Assembly: GCF_001428005.1 (NCBI RefSeq)
Contig: NZ_LMSB01000045.1
Location: 1-64,000, forward strand
DNA length: 64,000 nt
Reading direction: 5' to 3'
Origin: Arthrobacter sp. Soil736
GTDB lineage: Bacteria > Actinomycetota > Actinomycetes > Actinomycetales > Micrococcaceae
The position numbers and the translations under genes are program-made. Shown here piece after piece: positions 41,655 to 51,073 of this stretch (the stretch's first letter is position 1; each line of letters begins with the position of its first letter). The notes beneath the pieces are model-generated. The model made no database searches, had not been told where the DNA came from, and was given only the letters and a program-made list of their open reading frames with translations.

Positions 41655-43787
41655 GTGACTACAGAAATTCCTGAAGGCAACGACTCCCTGGAGGACCGCA
41701 TCCTGGGCGGCCTCGACGCCGAGCAGCGGGAGGTGGCCAGCACCCTCACCGGCCCGCTCTGCGTGCTCGCGGGGGCCGGAACCGGCAAGACCCGTGCCAT
41801 CACGCACCGGATCGCGTACGGCGTGCATTCCGGGGTCTACAGTCCGCAGCGGCTGCTGGCCGTGACCTTCACGGCACGTGCTGCCGCTGAAATGCGCAGC
41901 AGGCTGCGCGACCTCGGCGTGGGTAACGTCCAGGCCCGGACCTTCCACGCCGCCGCGCTCCGGCAACTCCAGTTCTTCTGGCCGCAGGCTGTCGGCGGGA
42001 CGCTGCCAAACCTCCTGGACCACAAGGCGCAGATGATCGCCGAGGCCGCGCGCCGGCTCCGGCTGAGCACGGACCGGGCCTCCATCAGGGATTTGGCGTC
42101 GGAGATCGAGTGGGCCAAGGTGTCCATGCTGACGCCCGCCAACTACCTGGAAAACGCCCGGGACCGCGGCAACCCCGGAGGCTTCGACCTCACAGCCGTA
42201 GCCCGGGTCTTCCAGTCCTACGAGGACGTCAAGACCGACCGGAACGTCATCGACTTCGAGGACGTCCTGCTGATCACCGTGGGCATCCTTCAGGAGGACC
42301 CGAAGGTCGCCGCCACGGTCCGCGAACAGTATCGGCATTTCGTCGTGGACGAGTACCAGGACGTGTCCCCGCTGCAGCAACGCCTCCTGGAGCTGTGGCT
42401 GGGCGGCCGGGATGAACTGTGCGTGGTGGGCGATGCCAGCCAGACCATCTATTCGTTTACCGGCGCGTCTCCTCGCCATCTGCTCGGCTTCAAGGCGCTG
42501 TACCCGAACGCAAACGTGGTCAAGCTGATCCGCGATTACCGTTCGACGCCCCAGGTGGTGAAGCTGGCCAACGACCTCCTGGCGGCCCGCCGCAGCGGAG
42601 GCCCGGCCGCGGACGCCGCCTGGGCGGCGCCGCTGAAGCTGGTTGCCCAGCGGAACGCCGGACCGGCGCCGCAGTTCACCGAATGCTCAGACGACGAAGC
42701 AGAGGCCGCTACCGTCGCCGCCAAGATCCGCGGCCTGCTCGACGCCGGCACGCCCGCCAGCGAAATCGCCATCCTGTTCCGCACCAACGGGCAGTCCGAA
42801 GCCTACGAACAGGCACTCGCCTCCGCGGGAATCGGCTACCAGCTGCGTGGCGGCGAGCGATTCTTCGCACGCAAGGAAGTGCGCGACGCCATCCTCCAGC
42901 TGCGCGCGGCTACCCGCGCCGTCGCGGAGTCCGCGCCGCAGCCGCTGGGCCAGCTCGTCCGCGACATTGTTGCGTCGCTGGGGTACACGGACGCCGCCCC
43001 GCACAGCGGAGGCGCTCTGCGGGAACGCTGGGAATCCCTTGCCGCCCTGGTGGCCTTGGCGGATGAGCTCGCGCTGAGCCGCGGCCCGCAGTTCAGCCTC
43101 GCGGACTTCGTCAACGAGCTCCAGGAGCGGTCGTTGGCCCAGCACGCGCCCACGGTGCAGGGCGTCACGCTGGCGTCCCTGCACGCCGCGAAAGGCCTGG
43201 AGTGGGATGCCGTGTTCCTGGTGGGGCTGTGCGAAGGCCTCATGCCCATTTCGTTCGCCGACACTCCGGAGGCCGTGGACGAGGAACGCCGCCTGCTGTA
43301 CGTCGGCATAACCCGTGCGCGCGAGCACCTTGCGCTGTCCTGGTCCACCGCACGGACACCGGGCGGCCGCGCCAACCGGAAACCGTCACGCTTCCTGGAC
43401 GGGCTCCGGCCGGACTCCGTGGCCAGTTCCAGCGTGCGCGGCAAGGGCGCCGTGCCCCGGCGGAAGGCAGCCGCGCCAGCGTCCTGCCGGGTCTGCGGCA
43501 GCATGCTGGCCAGCGGCGCCGAACGGAAGGTGGGCCGCTGCAGCCAGTGCCCGCCCACCTACGAGGAACAGACCTTCAACGCGCTCCGGGAGTGGCGCAA
43601 GGAAGTCGCCCTGTCGGCCGAAGTTCCGGCCTTTGTGGTCTTCACCGATGCAACCCTCACGGCGATTGCCGAGGCCCGGCCGGCGTCGCTCGAGGAACTG
43701 GCCCGACTCGCGGGCGTCGGCCCCTCCAAACTGGAGAAGTACGGCGAAGCCGTCCTTGCGGTCCTGGTGGAAAGCACCACGCTCTGA
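41655..43787 (+). CDS. uvrD2: ATP-dependent DNA helicase UvrD2
   Basis: A 710-residue superfamily 1A helicase. Walker A AGAGTGKT is at 39-46, motif II reads VVDEYQDVSP, and HAAKGLEWDAVFLVGL is motif V. After the motor come a tetracysteine module (CRVCG and CSQC, residues about 613-635) and a C-terminal HRDC domain (about 645-708), the layout described for mycobacterial UvrD2. It probably works in DNA repair and is essential in mycobacteria (from memory). GTG start at 41655; the stop overlaps the next ATG (TGATG). Confidence 0.92.
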   Translation: MTTEIPEGNDSLEDRILGGLDAEQREVASTLTGPLCVLAGAGTGKTRAITHRIAYGVHSGVYSPQRLLAVTFTARAAAEMRSRLRDLGVGNVQARTFHAAALRQLQFFWPQAVGGTLPNLLDHKAQMIAEAARRLRLSTDRASIRDLASEIEWAKVSMLTPANYLENARDRGNPGGFDLTAVARVFQSYEDVKTDRNVIDFEDVLLITVGILQEDPKVAATVREQYRHFVVDEYQDVSPLQQRLLELWLGGRDELCVVGDASQTIYSFTGASPRHLLGFKALYPNANVVKLIRDYRSTPQVVKLANDLLAARRSGGPAADAAWAAPLKLVAQRNAGPAPQFTECSDDEAEAATVAAKIRGLLDAGTPASEIAILFRTNGQSEAYEQALASAGIGYQLRGGERFFARKEVRDAILQLRAATRAVAESAPQPLGQLVRDIVASLGYTDAAPHSGGALRERWESLAALVALADELALSRGPQFSLADFVNELQERSLAQHAPTVQGVTLASLHAAKGLEWDAVFLVGLCEGLMPISFADTPEAVDEERRLLYVGITRAREHLALSWSTARTPGGRANRKPSRFLDGLRPDSVASSSVRGKGAVPRRKAAAPASCRVCGSMLASGAERKVGRCSQCPPTYEEQTFNALREWRKEVALSAEVPAFVVFTDATLTAIAEARPASLEELARLAGVGPSKLEKYGEAVLAVLVESTTL

Positions 43788-44407
43788 TGCCCGGCACGCC
43801 GCAGACGACGCACGACGGCGCCCCCGTTGTGGTGCGCCGGTCGGCCCGCCGGCGCCGCACCGTTGCCGCTTTCTGGGAGAACGGCACGGCGGTCGTGGCG
43901 ATTCCGGCCCACTTCAGCAGGAGTCAGGAAGCCGAATGGGTGCGGCGGATGCTGGAGAAGCTCAGGTCCCAGGGGGACAGGCAGTCCAACGGCACGGGCC
44001 GGCGGCGTCCCTCATCGGATGCGGCCCTGGCCGGCCATGCCGCCCACCTCTCGGCAAGGTACCTGGGTGGCAGGGCCAGGCCGACGTCGGTCCGCTGGGT
44101 CAGCAACCAGAACTCGCGTTGGGGTTCGGCCACTCCCGCTGACGGCTCCATCCGGCTTTCAGACAAGCTCCGTCCCATGCCGCAGTGGGTTATCGACTAC
44201 GTGCTGCTCCATGAACTGGCACACCTGCTGGTGGCCGGGCACAACGCCGCCTTCTGGAAGCTGCTGGAGGCCTATCCTGAGACCGCACGCGCCAAGGCCT
44301 TCCTGGAGGGCGTGGCGTTCGCCACGGCCCGCGGCCTGCCCGCGGAGGGCAGCAGCCAGCATGGGGAGGCCGACGACGCCGGGCTGCCCGTCGCCGTCGG
44401 CCCATAG
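43787..44407 (+). CDS. YgjP-like (DUF45) zinc metallopeptidase
   Basis: A 206-residue protein with the zinc-binding HELAH at 142-146 and H152 in LLVAGHNAAFWKLL, preceded by SNQNSRWGSATPADGSIRLS, typical of the DUF45/YgjP group of M48-like peptidases. The first 50 residues are basic (RRSARRRRT), suggesting nucleic-acid contact. ATG 43787 shares a base with the uvrD2 stop, so translation is coupled; longer upstream readings lie inside uvrD2. A substrate is not known; the coupling to a repair helicase suggests removal of DNA-bound proteins in the manner of SprT-like proteases, which is only inference. Confidence 0.83.
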   Translation: MPGTPQTTHDGAPVVVRRSARRRRTVAAFWENGTAVVAIPAHFSRSQEAEWVRRMLEKLRSQGDRQSNGTGRRRPSSDAALAGHAAHLSARYLGGRARPTSVRWVSNQNSRWGSATPADGSIRLSDKLRPMPQWVIDYVLLHELAHLLVAGHNAAFWKLLEAYPETARAKAFLEGVAFATARGLPAEGSSQHGEADDAGLPVAVGP

Positions 44408-44467
44408 CCGCTACTGGGCCAGTTACCCGGGTTATCCGTAACCTGGGCCGTTCCTTCGCGGCCGCTC

Positions 44468-45898
44468 CTACGTGTCCTTGGCGCCGGGAGCTTCGCCACC
44501 GGGGCCCTCATCCTCCGCAGCGCCGCTGTCCTCGGAAGGCCCGGCTTCGGGGGTGTCAAAGCCGCCGTTCAGGAGCTTCATGAGTGCGTCGTCCACCTCG
44601 CTGTCGCTGGCCTCGGCCAGCTTGCGGCGTTCGCTGAATCCCTTGGGGTCATCCAGGTCCTCGGCCGTGGGGAGCAGGTCGGGGTGCTTCCAGATGGCGT
44701 CGCGGCCGTCAATGCCGCGCTCTTCCTTCAGTGACGCCCACAGCGTTGCAGCCTCGCGGAGGCGCCGGGGGCGCAGTTCCAGTCCCACCAAGGAGGCGAA
44801 GGCGTGTTCGGCAGGGCCGCCGGTGGCGCGCCGGCGCCGGACAGTCTCGCGGAGTGCAGCAGCGGACGGGAGGACCTTCTCGGTCGCCGCGGCGGTGAGT
44901 TCGTCAACCCATCCCTCAACCAGCGCCAGGGCGGTCTCCAGTTTCTGGAGCGCCTGCTCCTGCGCCGGCGTCCGCTGGGGCATGAAGACGCCCTGTGAAA
45001 GGGCCTCCTGAATTCCCTCGGGGTTGCTGGGGTCGAGGTCCCGGGCGAGCTCTTCAATCCGCGACGTGTCGATGTGGATGCCGCGGGCGTAGGCCTCGAT
45101 GGCACCCAGCAGGTGCCCCCGCAGCCACGGAACCTGGACGAACAGCCGGGCGTGGGCGGCTTCGCGGACAGCCAGGAACAGCCGGATGTCGTTCTCCGGA
45201 AGGCTGAGCCCTTCGCCGAACTTCGCCACGTTGCCCGGCAGCAGCGCCATTTCCAGGTCGGCCAGCGGAACGCCGATGTCTGTGGAACTGACCACCTCGG
45301 CGGACAGTGCACCGATGGCCTGTCCCAGCTGCATGCCGAAGATGGCGCCGCCCATGTTCTGCAGCATGGACGAAGCGCCGCCCATCATGGACTTCATTTC
45401 CTCCGGCATCTGCTCCGTCATGGCGCTGGACAGCGCGTTCGCGATGCTGTTGGCCACCGGCTCCGTGAGCCGCTTCCAGGTGCCGAGGGTCTCCTCGACC
45501 CACTCAGCGCGCGACCAGGCGCGGCCGATCAGGCCCGTCGCCGGCAGATCAGTGACCGGGTCCAGCCAAAGCTCGGCAAGCCGCAGTGCCTCGTCCACCT
45601 CGCGGGACTGCGGCGTCGTGATCGACGGATCTGAGCTGCTGGCGGCAACGCGACGGGCGTTGTCGTGGGCCAGTTTCCAGTTGACGGGACCTTCGGACGG
45701 GGCGCTCATCATGGCCTGCACCTGTGAAAACATCTGTGCCAGCAGGTTGGGATCGTCGGGGAGCCCGGCCGCTTTCGCCAGTTCGGCGGGGTCGATGTCG
45801 CCCATGCCCTTGCCGCCCATGAGGTTCTGCAGCATTTCTGCCAGCGGATCCTTCGGGTTTTCGTCGCCGTTGGGCGGATTGAGTGGGTTGGAGGTCAT
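44468..45898 (-). CDS. Zincin-like metallopeptidase, DUF2342 family
   Basis: A 476-residue actinobacterial protein. The metal-binding segment is REAAHARLF at 245-253 (E246, H249), a modified form of HExxH that is normal for this family. Residues 150-215 hold a Gly/Met-rich stretch (MMGGASSMLQNMGGAIFGMQ). The C-terminus is acidic and Gly-rich. In M. tuberculosis (Rv3195, from memory) it also stands next to the PDZ-Lon protease gene. Here it is divergent from that gene across a 222-base gap. Whether it is an active protease is unproven. Confidence 0.82.
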   Translation of the reverse strand: MTSNPLNPPNGDENPKDPLAEMLQNLMGGKGMGDIDPAELAKAAGLPDDPNLLAQMFSQVQAMMSAPSEGPVNWKLAHDNARRVAASSSDPSITTPQSREVDEALRLAELWLDPVTDLPATGLIGRAWSRAEWVEETLGTWKRLTEPVANSIANALSSAMTEQMPEEMKSMMGGASSMLQNMGGAIFGMQLGQAIGALSAEVVSSTDIGVPLADLEMALLPGNVAKFGEGLSLPENDIRLFLAVREAAHARLFVQVPWLRGHLLGAIEAYARGIHIDTSRIEELARDLDPSNPEGIQEALSQGVFMPQRTPAQEQALQKLETALALVEGWVDELTAAATEKVLPSAAALRETVRRRRATGGPAEHAFASLVGLELRPRRLREAATLWASLKEERGIDGRDAIWKHPDLLPTAEDLDDPKGFSERRKLAEASDSEVDDALMKLLNGGFDTPEAGPSEDSGAAEDEGPGGEAPGAKDT

Positions 45899-46120
45899 GA
45901 TCCCGCCGATCGTCGGTGTGACTATTGATCAACCTTCACGCTACCCCGCGGGCGGGCGGCTGTCTGCCGAAAGAGGGTCCGTTCGCTGTAGGCAAAGAGC
46001 TTTCGCCCGGCCCGGACGCGTAGTGTTAGAAGTCGGAATATTTGCAGGCTGTGCCACGGCCGTCCGCCTGGCTGCAGCCACAGTGCCGCGATGTACAACG
46101 CGGCGCGGAGAGGTCCTTCA
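45899..46120. other. Divergent promoter region
   Basis: 222 bases between the divergent DUF2342 gene and the PDZ-Lon protease gene, so it should hold two promoters. On the plus strand TAGTGT/TTAGAA (near 46021-46030) is a possible -10 region. No gene or strong palindrome is seen. Confidence 0.35.
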
Positions 46121-47272
46121 GTGACGATTACCAAGGGCGATCAGCCCTCAGAGGAGTCCGCGGCTGCCACGGGCGGCGGCGAACCGGACGGCGCGGGCGA
46201 TGCCCGCAATCCCGAGGCGGCGCGTGACCCCCGGGTCTCAACCATGATGCTCTCCGGACTCCTCGCCCTCGGACTCGGCGTGACGGCCGCTGTCCTGCCG
46301 GTCCCGTACGTTGTGGAATCGCCCGGCCCCACGTTCAACACCCTGGCCAGTGACAACGGCAAGCCTGTCATCAGTGTCACCGGGCACGACACGTTCCCGG
46401 CGAAGGGAAACCTTGACCTCACCACGGTCTACGTGGACGGCGGCCCCAATGGTCCGGTCAGCGTTTTTGAGGCCTTTTCTGCATGGCTTGACGGTTCAAA
46501 GGCCGTTTATCCGCAGGAACTGATTTTCCCGACGGGCGTCACCAAGGAACAGTCGGCGCAGGAGAGCGCGGTGGCCATGGCCACGTCGCAGGAGAATGCC
46601 GTGGCTTCGGCGCTGAACGAACTCGACATCCCGTACGGGCAAAAACTGGAGGTCGCCGATCTCGCTGACGGCTCTGCCGCCGCGGGCAAGCTCAAGGCAG
46701 GGGATGTCTTCACCTCGATCAACGGCAAGGCGGTCACGTCACTGACCGTGATCCAGGAGGAACTGGCCGCCGGCAAGGGCAAGCCGGCCGCCGTCGTCGT
46801 GGACCGTGGCGGGAAGCAGGTCACGGAAACGGTGACGCCGGCCCGGAGCGAATCGGGGCGGTACATCCTCGGCGTTCTGCTCAAATACCGATTTACCTTC
46901 CCGTTCGACGTGAAAATCTCCCTCGACAAGGTGGGCGGCCCCAGCGCCGGAATGATGTTTGCCCTGGGAATCATCGATACCGTGACGCCCGGAGACCTCA
47001 CCGGAGGCAAACACATTGCCGGGACCGGAACCATCACCCCCGAGGGCGCCGTGGGGCCCATCGGGGGAGTGGCCGTGAAGATGCACGGCGCGCGCGACGC
47101 CGGTGCCACGATGTTCCTCGCCCCCGCGGCGAACTGCGCCGAGGTCGCAGGGCATATTCCGGAGGGCCTCCAGGTGGTCAAAGTGGAGAACCTGGATGAG
47201 GCGCGTCGCGCGGTTGAACTGGCCGCAACCGGTGGCGACACATCGGGTCTTCCGGCCTGCGCTAACAACTAG
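46121..47272 (+). CDS. Membrane-anchored PDZ and Lon-like serine protease
   Basis: A 383-residue protein. One membrane helix (SGLLALGLGVTAAVLPVPYVV, residues 45-65), a PDZ domain at about 175-245 (KLKAGDVFTSINGKAV), and a Lon-type catalytic domain with Ser275 in VGGPSAGMMFALGIID and Lys320 in IGGVAVKMHGARDAG form a Ser-Lys dyad. It should cut proteins outside the membrane. I use GTG 46121, because GGAGAGG lies 7 bases upstream; an ATG at 46091 has none. Homologues in actinobacteria (Rv3194c type) keep the same neighbours. Confidence 0.88.
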   Translation: MTITKGDQPSEESAAATGGGEPDGAGDARNPEAARDPRVSTMMLSGLLALGLGVTAAVLPVPYVVESPGPTFNTLASDNGKPVISVTGHDTFPAKGNLDLTTVYVDGGPNGPVSVFEAFSAWLDGSKAVYPQELIFPTGVTKEQSAQESAVAMATSQENAVASALNELDIPYGQKLEVADLADGSAAAGKLKAGDVFTSINGKAVTSLTVIQEELAAGKGKPAAVVVDRGGKQVTETVTPARSESGRYILGVLLKYRFTFPFDVKISLDKVGGPSAGMMFALGIIDTVTPGDLTGGKHIAGTGTITPEGAVGPIGGVAVKMHGARDAGATMFLAPAANCAEVAGHIPEGLQVVKVENLDEARRAVELAATGGDTSGLPACANN

Positions 47273-47455
47273 ACTAAATCTAGGAACTATGGCCCGGCTT
47301 CACTCGTGGCAGTAATTGACAGCCGTTGCCACGCGGGGCGCCGGACCGCGCAAGCTGACAGGTGCGGCGCGCCCACGGGCGCTCAGCACTGTGCATGCTG
47401 TTACCTGAAAACTTAAAATAAGATCAGCAACTGACAAAGCTATGAGGTACAGAGT

Positions 47456-50440
47456 TTGTCCCGTCCTGCCAGCCCCACCCCGCCCGGAAGACTCCAGCCA
47501 AGGCGCGGTGCCTTGACGCCGACGCTCATTGTCGTAGCGCTGGTTGTCGTCGGATTCATTTTCTTCGCCAACGTGTGGACGGACGTCCTCTGGTACCAGC
47601 AGCTTGGCTTCTTCGAAGTGTTCCTTACGGAAAACCTCGCCAGGATCGGCATCTTTGCCGCTGGTTTCGCCATCATGTTCGCCGGCGTTTTCTACGCCAT
47701 CCGGATCGCCTATCACGCCCGGCCGGTCTATGCTCCGGACTCCGAAATCCGCGACAACCTCAACCGGTACCAGGCCCAGCTGGAGCCCGTGCGCCGCGTG
47801 GTCATGATCGGACTTCCCGTGCTGTTCGGGCTCTTCGCTGGCAGCGCGGCCTCCAGCCAGTGGCAGAAGGTCCTTCTGTTCTTCAACCAGGAGCCCTTCG
47901 GCCACAACGATCCCGCGTTCGGGCTGGATATCGGTTTTTACCTGATGACGCTGCCGTTCCTGGGCTTCGTCACCGGATTCCTGATCAGCGTGGCAATCGT
48001 GGCCGGCATCGCCGGCATCCTGACGCACTACCTCTACGGAAGCATCCGCATCATGGAGCGCGGCATCTTCACGAGCCGCGCCGCCCAGATCCATCTCGCC
48101 GTGACGGGCGCGTCGTTCCTGATCCTCCTCGGCGTCAACTTCTGGCTGGACCGCTACGCCGCCGTGCAGAACAGCGGCGGCCGGTGGGCGGGCGCGTTGT
48201 ACACGGACGTCAACGCCGTCATTCCCACGAAGGCCATCCTGGCCGTCGCAGCTATCCTCGTCGCCATCCTCTACATCTTGGCGGCAATCATCGGAAAGTG
48301 GCGGCTGCCCGTCATCGGCACGGCGATGCTGGTCATCACCTCCATCCTGGCCGGCGGCGTCTACCCCTGGGTCATCCAGCAGTTCCAGGTCCGTCCGTCG
48401 GAGCAAACTCTGGAGAAGGAGTACATCGAACGCAACATCGGCATGACCCGGGCAGCCTACGGCCTCGACCAGGTCAAGGTGGAGCGGTACAACGCCACCA
48501 CCACCACCACGGCCGGAGCGCTGGCGCCGGACGCCCAGACCACTGCCAATATCCGGCTCCTGGATCCGAACCTGATTTCGGATGCCTTTTCGCAGCTTGA
48601 GCAGTTCCGTCCGTACTACCAGTTCCCCAAAGCATTGAACGTGGACCGGTACGAGGTCAACGGCAAGGTGCAGGACACCGTCATTGCGGTGCGCGAGCTG
48701 AACCCGGAAGGCCTTAGCCCGGACCAGCAGTCCTGGCTGAACCGCCACATCGTTTACACCCACGGCTACGGCGTGGTGGCCGCGAAAGGCAACAAGTTCA
48801 CGGTCGACGGCAAACCGGAGTTCCTGCAGTCCGGCATCCCGTCCACGGGTGTCCTCGGCAACGACAAAACCTACGAACCGCGAATCTACTTCGGCGAGGA
48901 CTCTCCGGAGTACTCGATAGTGGGAGCGCCGGAGGGCGCGCCGTTCCGTGAACAGGATCGTCCTGTCTCCAAGGAGGGCGGCGAGACGCAGTACACCTTT
49001 ACCGGGAACGGCGGCCCGAACGTCGGCAGCTTCTTCAACCGGGTCCTGTACTCGATCAAGTTCCAGTCCTCGGACCTCCTGCTTTCCGACGGCGTGAACG
49101 GAGCCTCGCAGATCCTGTACGAACGCAATCCCCGTGAACGCGTGCAGAAAGTGGCGCCTTACCTGACCGTCGACGGGAACGCCTACCCGGCGGTTGTTGA
49201 CGGCCGGGTCAAGTGGATAGTTGACGGTTACACCACGAGTCAGTACTACCCCTATTCCCAGCAGGAACAGCTGTCGGCCGCCACCACGGACTCGCAGACC
49301 ACTGCAGGACGCAACGTGGCGCTCCCCAACAGCTCGGTGAACTACATCCGCAACTCCGTCAAGGCAACGGTGGATGCCTACGACGGCTCCGTCACGCTCT
49401 ACGCCTGGGACGATCAGGATCCGCTCCTGAAGGCCTGGCAGAAGATCTTCCCCACCTCGCTCAAGCCCTACTCGGAGATGTCGGCGGCCGTCATGAGCCA
49501 CGTCCGCTACCCGGAGGACCTGTTCAAGGTCCAGCGTGAGCTCCTGGGGCGGTACCACGTGACGGACCCCGTGAGCTTCTACAAGAACGACGACGCCTGG
49601 AGCGTTCCCAACGATCCCACCGTTTCGGATGCGGTCAAGCAGCCGCCGTTCTACATGTCCCTGCAGATGCCGGACCAGAAGAAGCCGGCGTTCCAGCTGA
49701 CGTCGGCCTACATTCCCCAGGTGGTGGACGGGAATGCCCGCAACGTGCTCTACGGATTCCTGGCCGCCGATTCGGACGCCGGGAATAAGAAGGGCGTTAA
49801 GGCGGATTCATACGGCGAGCTCAGGCTCCTGCAGGTTCCGCCGGAGGCCCAGATTCCGGGCCCCGGTCAGGCACAGAACAAGTTCAACTCTGATCCGACG
49901 GTGTCGCAGGCACTGAACCTGCTGCGGCAGGGTGCCTCTGACGTGCTGAACGGCAACCTGCTGACGCTGCCTGCGGGTGGCGGCATGCTGTACATCCAGC
50001 CTGTCTATCTCAAGTCCACGGGTGAGACTTCCTACCCGACGCTGCAGCGGGTGCTGGTGGCCTTTGGCGACAAAATCGGCTTCGCCCCGACCCTGGACGA
50101 GGCGCTCAACCAGCTGTTCGGCGGCCGATCCGGCGCCACGGCCGGTGACTTCGCCAACAGCGGGCAGACGCCCACTCCGCCGGGCACGACGCCTCCTGCG
50201 GCGGGCGGAACAGATGCCAAGGCCGCCCTGAAGGCCGCCCTGGACGAAGCCAACGCAGCCATCAAGGCCGGCCAGGAGGCTTTGGCGAAGGGCGACTTCG
50301 CAGCCTACGGCGAACAGCAGAAGAAGCTGGCGGCGGCGTTGAAGAAGGCGCTCGACGCCGAGGCAAGGATCCCCGGCGCCGGCACGGCCAGCACTCCGAC
50401 GTCACCGTCCGCCACTCCGGCGCCGACGCCGAGCAGCTGA
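47456..50440 (+). CDS. UPF0182 family large membrane protein
   Basis: A 994-residue protein of the UPF0182 family (COG1615). The first 300 residues contain about seven membrane helices (for example LIVVALVVVGFIFFANVW at the start), followed by a large extracytoplasmic domain with PYSEMSAAVMSHVRYPEDLF and FYMSLQMPD, then an Ala/Lys/Pro-rich tail. TTG start at 47456 with GAGG 8 bases upstream. The family is universal in actinobacteria next to the PDZ-Lon protease; its function is unknown. The upstream 183-base gap has AT-rich TAAAATAAGAT (47414-47424), a likely -10 region. Confidence 0.88.
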   Translation: MSRPASPTPPGRLQPRRGALTPTLIVVALVVVGFIFFANVWTDVLWYQQLGFFEVFLTENLARIGIFAAGFAIMFAGVFYAIRIAYHARPVYAPDSEIRDNLNRYQAQLEPVRRVVMIGLPVLFGLFAGSAASSQWQKVLLFFNQEPFGHNDPAFGLDIGFYLMTLPFLGFVTGFLISVAIVAGIAGILTHYLYGSIRIMERGIFTSRAAQIHLAVTGASFLILLGVNFWLDRYAAVQNSGGRWAGALYTDVNAVIPTKAILAVAAILVAILYILAAIIGKWRLPVIGTAMLVITSILAGGVYPWVIQQFQVRPSEQTLEKEYIERNIGMTRAAYGLDQVKVERYNATTTTTAGALAPDAQTTANIRLLDPNLISDAFSQLEQFRPYYQFPKALNVDRYEVNGKVQDTVIAVRELNPEGLSPDQQSWLNRHIVYTHGYGVVAAKGNKFTVDGKPEFLQSGIPSTGVLGNDKTYEPRIYFGEDSPEYSIVGAPEGAPFREQDRPVSKEGGETQYTFTGNGGPNVGSFFNRVLYSIKFQSSDLLLSDGVNGASQILYERNPRERVQKVAPYLTVDGNAYPAVVDGRVKWIVDGYTTSQYYPYSQQEQLSAATTDSQTTAGRNVALPNSSVNYIRNSVKATVDAYDGSVTLYAWDDQDPLLKAWQKIFPTSLKPYSEMSAAVMSHVRYPEDLFKVQRELLGRYHVTDPVSFYKNDDAWSVPNDPTVSDAVKQPPFYMSLQMPDQKKPAFQLTSAYIPQVVDGNARNVLYGFLAADSDAGNKKGVKADSYGELRLLQVPPEAQIPGPGQAQNKFNSDPTVSQALNLLRQGASDVLNGNLLTLPAGGGMLYIQPVYLKSTGETSYPTLQRVLVAFGDKIGFAPTLDEALNQLFGGRSGATAGDFANSGQTPTPPGTTPPAAGGTDAKAALKAALDEANAAIKAGQEALAKGDFAAYGEQQKKLAAALKKALDAEARIPGAGTASTPTSPSATPAPTPSS

Positions 50441-50487
50441 CGGCCGAGCCGGCAGCACCCTAACGGTCAGCACGCGCCACGTGAGGA

Positions 50488-50528
50488 AGCCGGTCCCGCG
50501 CCCCCAGAACGGGGGCGCGGGGCCGGCT
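50488..50528 (+). terminator. Long GC-rich hairpin after the UPF0182 gene
   Basis: An 18-bp stem (AGCCGGTCCCGCGCCCCC with its complement, one G-U pair) and 5-base loop AGAAC, 48 bases after the stop codon. No good T-run follows (CTTCGC). A second imperfect hairpin lies at about 50539-50607 (CCCCGCCCC with GGGGCGGGG). Confidence 0.65.
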
Positions 50529-50654
50529 CTTCGCATTCCCCGCCCCCGCTGCCGTTGCCCGGAGCCCTGCGCTTGCGGCGTGCCGGGCAGCGGGCTGCGG
50601 GGCGGGGGCAGCGGTCCCTTCATGGGCCGGAGACGCAGATCACGTCGCTTCGAT

Positions 50655-50683
50655 TTGGCCTCCCGTTCACCGGACGGTAGAGT
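50655..50683 (+). promoter_or_regulatory. Promoter of the first initiator tRNA
   Basis: TTGGCC (-35, 50655-50660) and TAGAGT (-10, 50678-50683) with exact 17-base spacing, 12 bases before the mature tRNA 5' end. Confidence 0.65.
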
Positions 50684-50694
50684 TGTTATTGCGA

Positions 50695-50768
50695 CGCGGG
50701 GTGGAGCAGTTCGGTAGCTCGCTGGGCTCATAACCCAGAGGTCACAGGTTCAAATCCTGTCCCCGCAA
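50695..50768 (+). tRNA. Initiator tRNA-fMet (CAT), copy 1
   Basis: 74 bases fold as a cloverleaf: acceptor CGCGGGG/CCCCGCA with the C1-A72 mismatch that marks initiator tRNA, D arm GAGC-GCTC, anticodon arm CTGGG-CTCATAA-CCCAG with anticodon CAT and the initiator G-C pairs, T arm ACAGG-TTCAAAT-CCTGT. CCA is not encoded in this copy (CTG follows). Confidence 0.97.
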
Positions 50769-50780
50769 CTGAAGAAAGAA

Positions 50781-50809
50781 CCCGGATCACAAGGTGGTCC
50801 GGGTTTTTT
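50781..50809 (+). terminator. Terminator of tRNA-fMet copy 1
   Basis: A 10-bp stem (CCCGGATCAC with GTGGTCCGGG, one G-U pair), 3-base loop AAG, followed by TTTTTT. Confidence 0.92.
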
Positions 50810-50911
50810 GCTGTTTCCGGCGAGCTGTCCGGATTGGAATGCGGGGCGAGGTCACTCAGGGGACGGGGTGGCGGGAGCGCCGGCAAAAGTAGGGTAGTGT
50901 TAGTCAAGCGA

Positions 50912-50988
50912 CGCGGGGTGGAGCAGTTCGGTAGCTCGCTGGGCTCATAACCCAGAGGTCACAGGTTCAAATCCTGTCCCCGCAACCA
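50912..50988 (+). tRNA. Initiator tRNA-fMet (CAT), copy 2
   Basis: Identical to the first copy over the whole 74-base mature sequence (50912-50985) plus the four bases before it; here CCA is encoded at 50986-50988. TAGTGT at 50895-50900 may be its -10 box. Spacers between the two copies are unrelated, so each is its own unit. Confidence 0.97.
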
Positions 50989-50990
50989 GA

Positions 50991-51029
50991 AAGAGGCCCT
51001 GACCGGGGATTATCCGGTCGGGGCCTCTT
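50991..51029 (+). terminator. Terminator of tRNA-fMet copy 2
   Basis: A 16-bp stem (AAGAGGCCCTGACCGG with its complement, one G-U pair) and 7-base loop, followed by GCTTTGG. Strong hairpin with a short T-tract inside the closing arm. Confidence 0.85.
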
Positions 51030-51045
51030 GCTTTGGCGGTCCGTT

Positions 51046-51073
51046 TTGTCCAAGTGCTAGCAGTTCCTAGTAT
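51046..51073 (+). promoter_or_regulatory. Candidate promoter of the cytochrome b-type gene
   Basis: TTGTCC (51046-51051) and TAGTAT (51068-51073) with 16 bases between, about 75 bases upstream of the ATG at 51154, which has AGAGGAA before it. Confidence 0.5.

Noticed and set aside
44408..44467. Bidirectional terminator between the YgjP-like and DUF2342 genes
   Set aside because: The inverted repeat there (GGGCCAGTTAC with GTAACCTGGGCC) pairs only with bulges and has no T-run; too weak to list.
47300..49558. A 752-codon open frame antisense to the UPF0182 gene
   Set aside because: Biased composition and full overlap with a conserved gene; no promoter or ribosome site.
50691..50988. Duplicated tRNA as attachment-site pair of an integrated element
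   Set aside because: Both copies are whole genes with their own terminators, only about 140 bases apart, and no integrase or phage gene is present.
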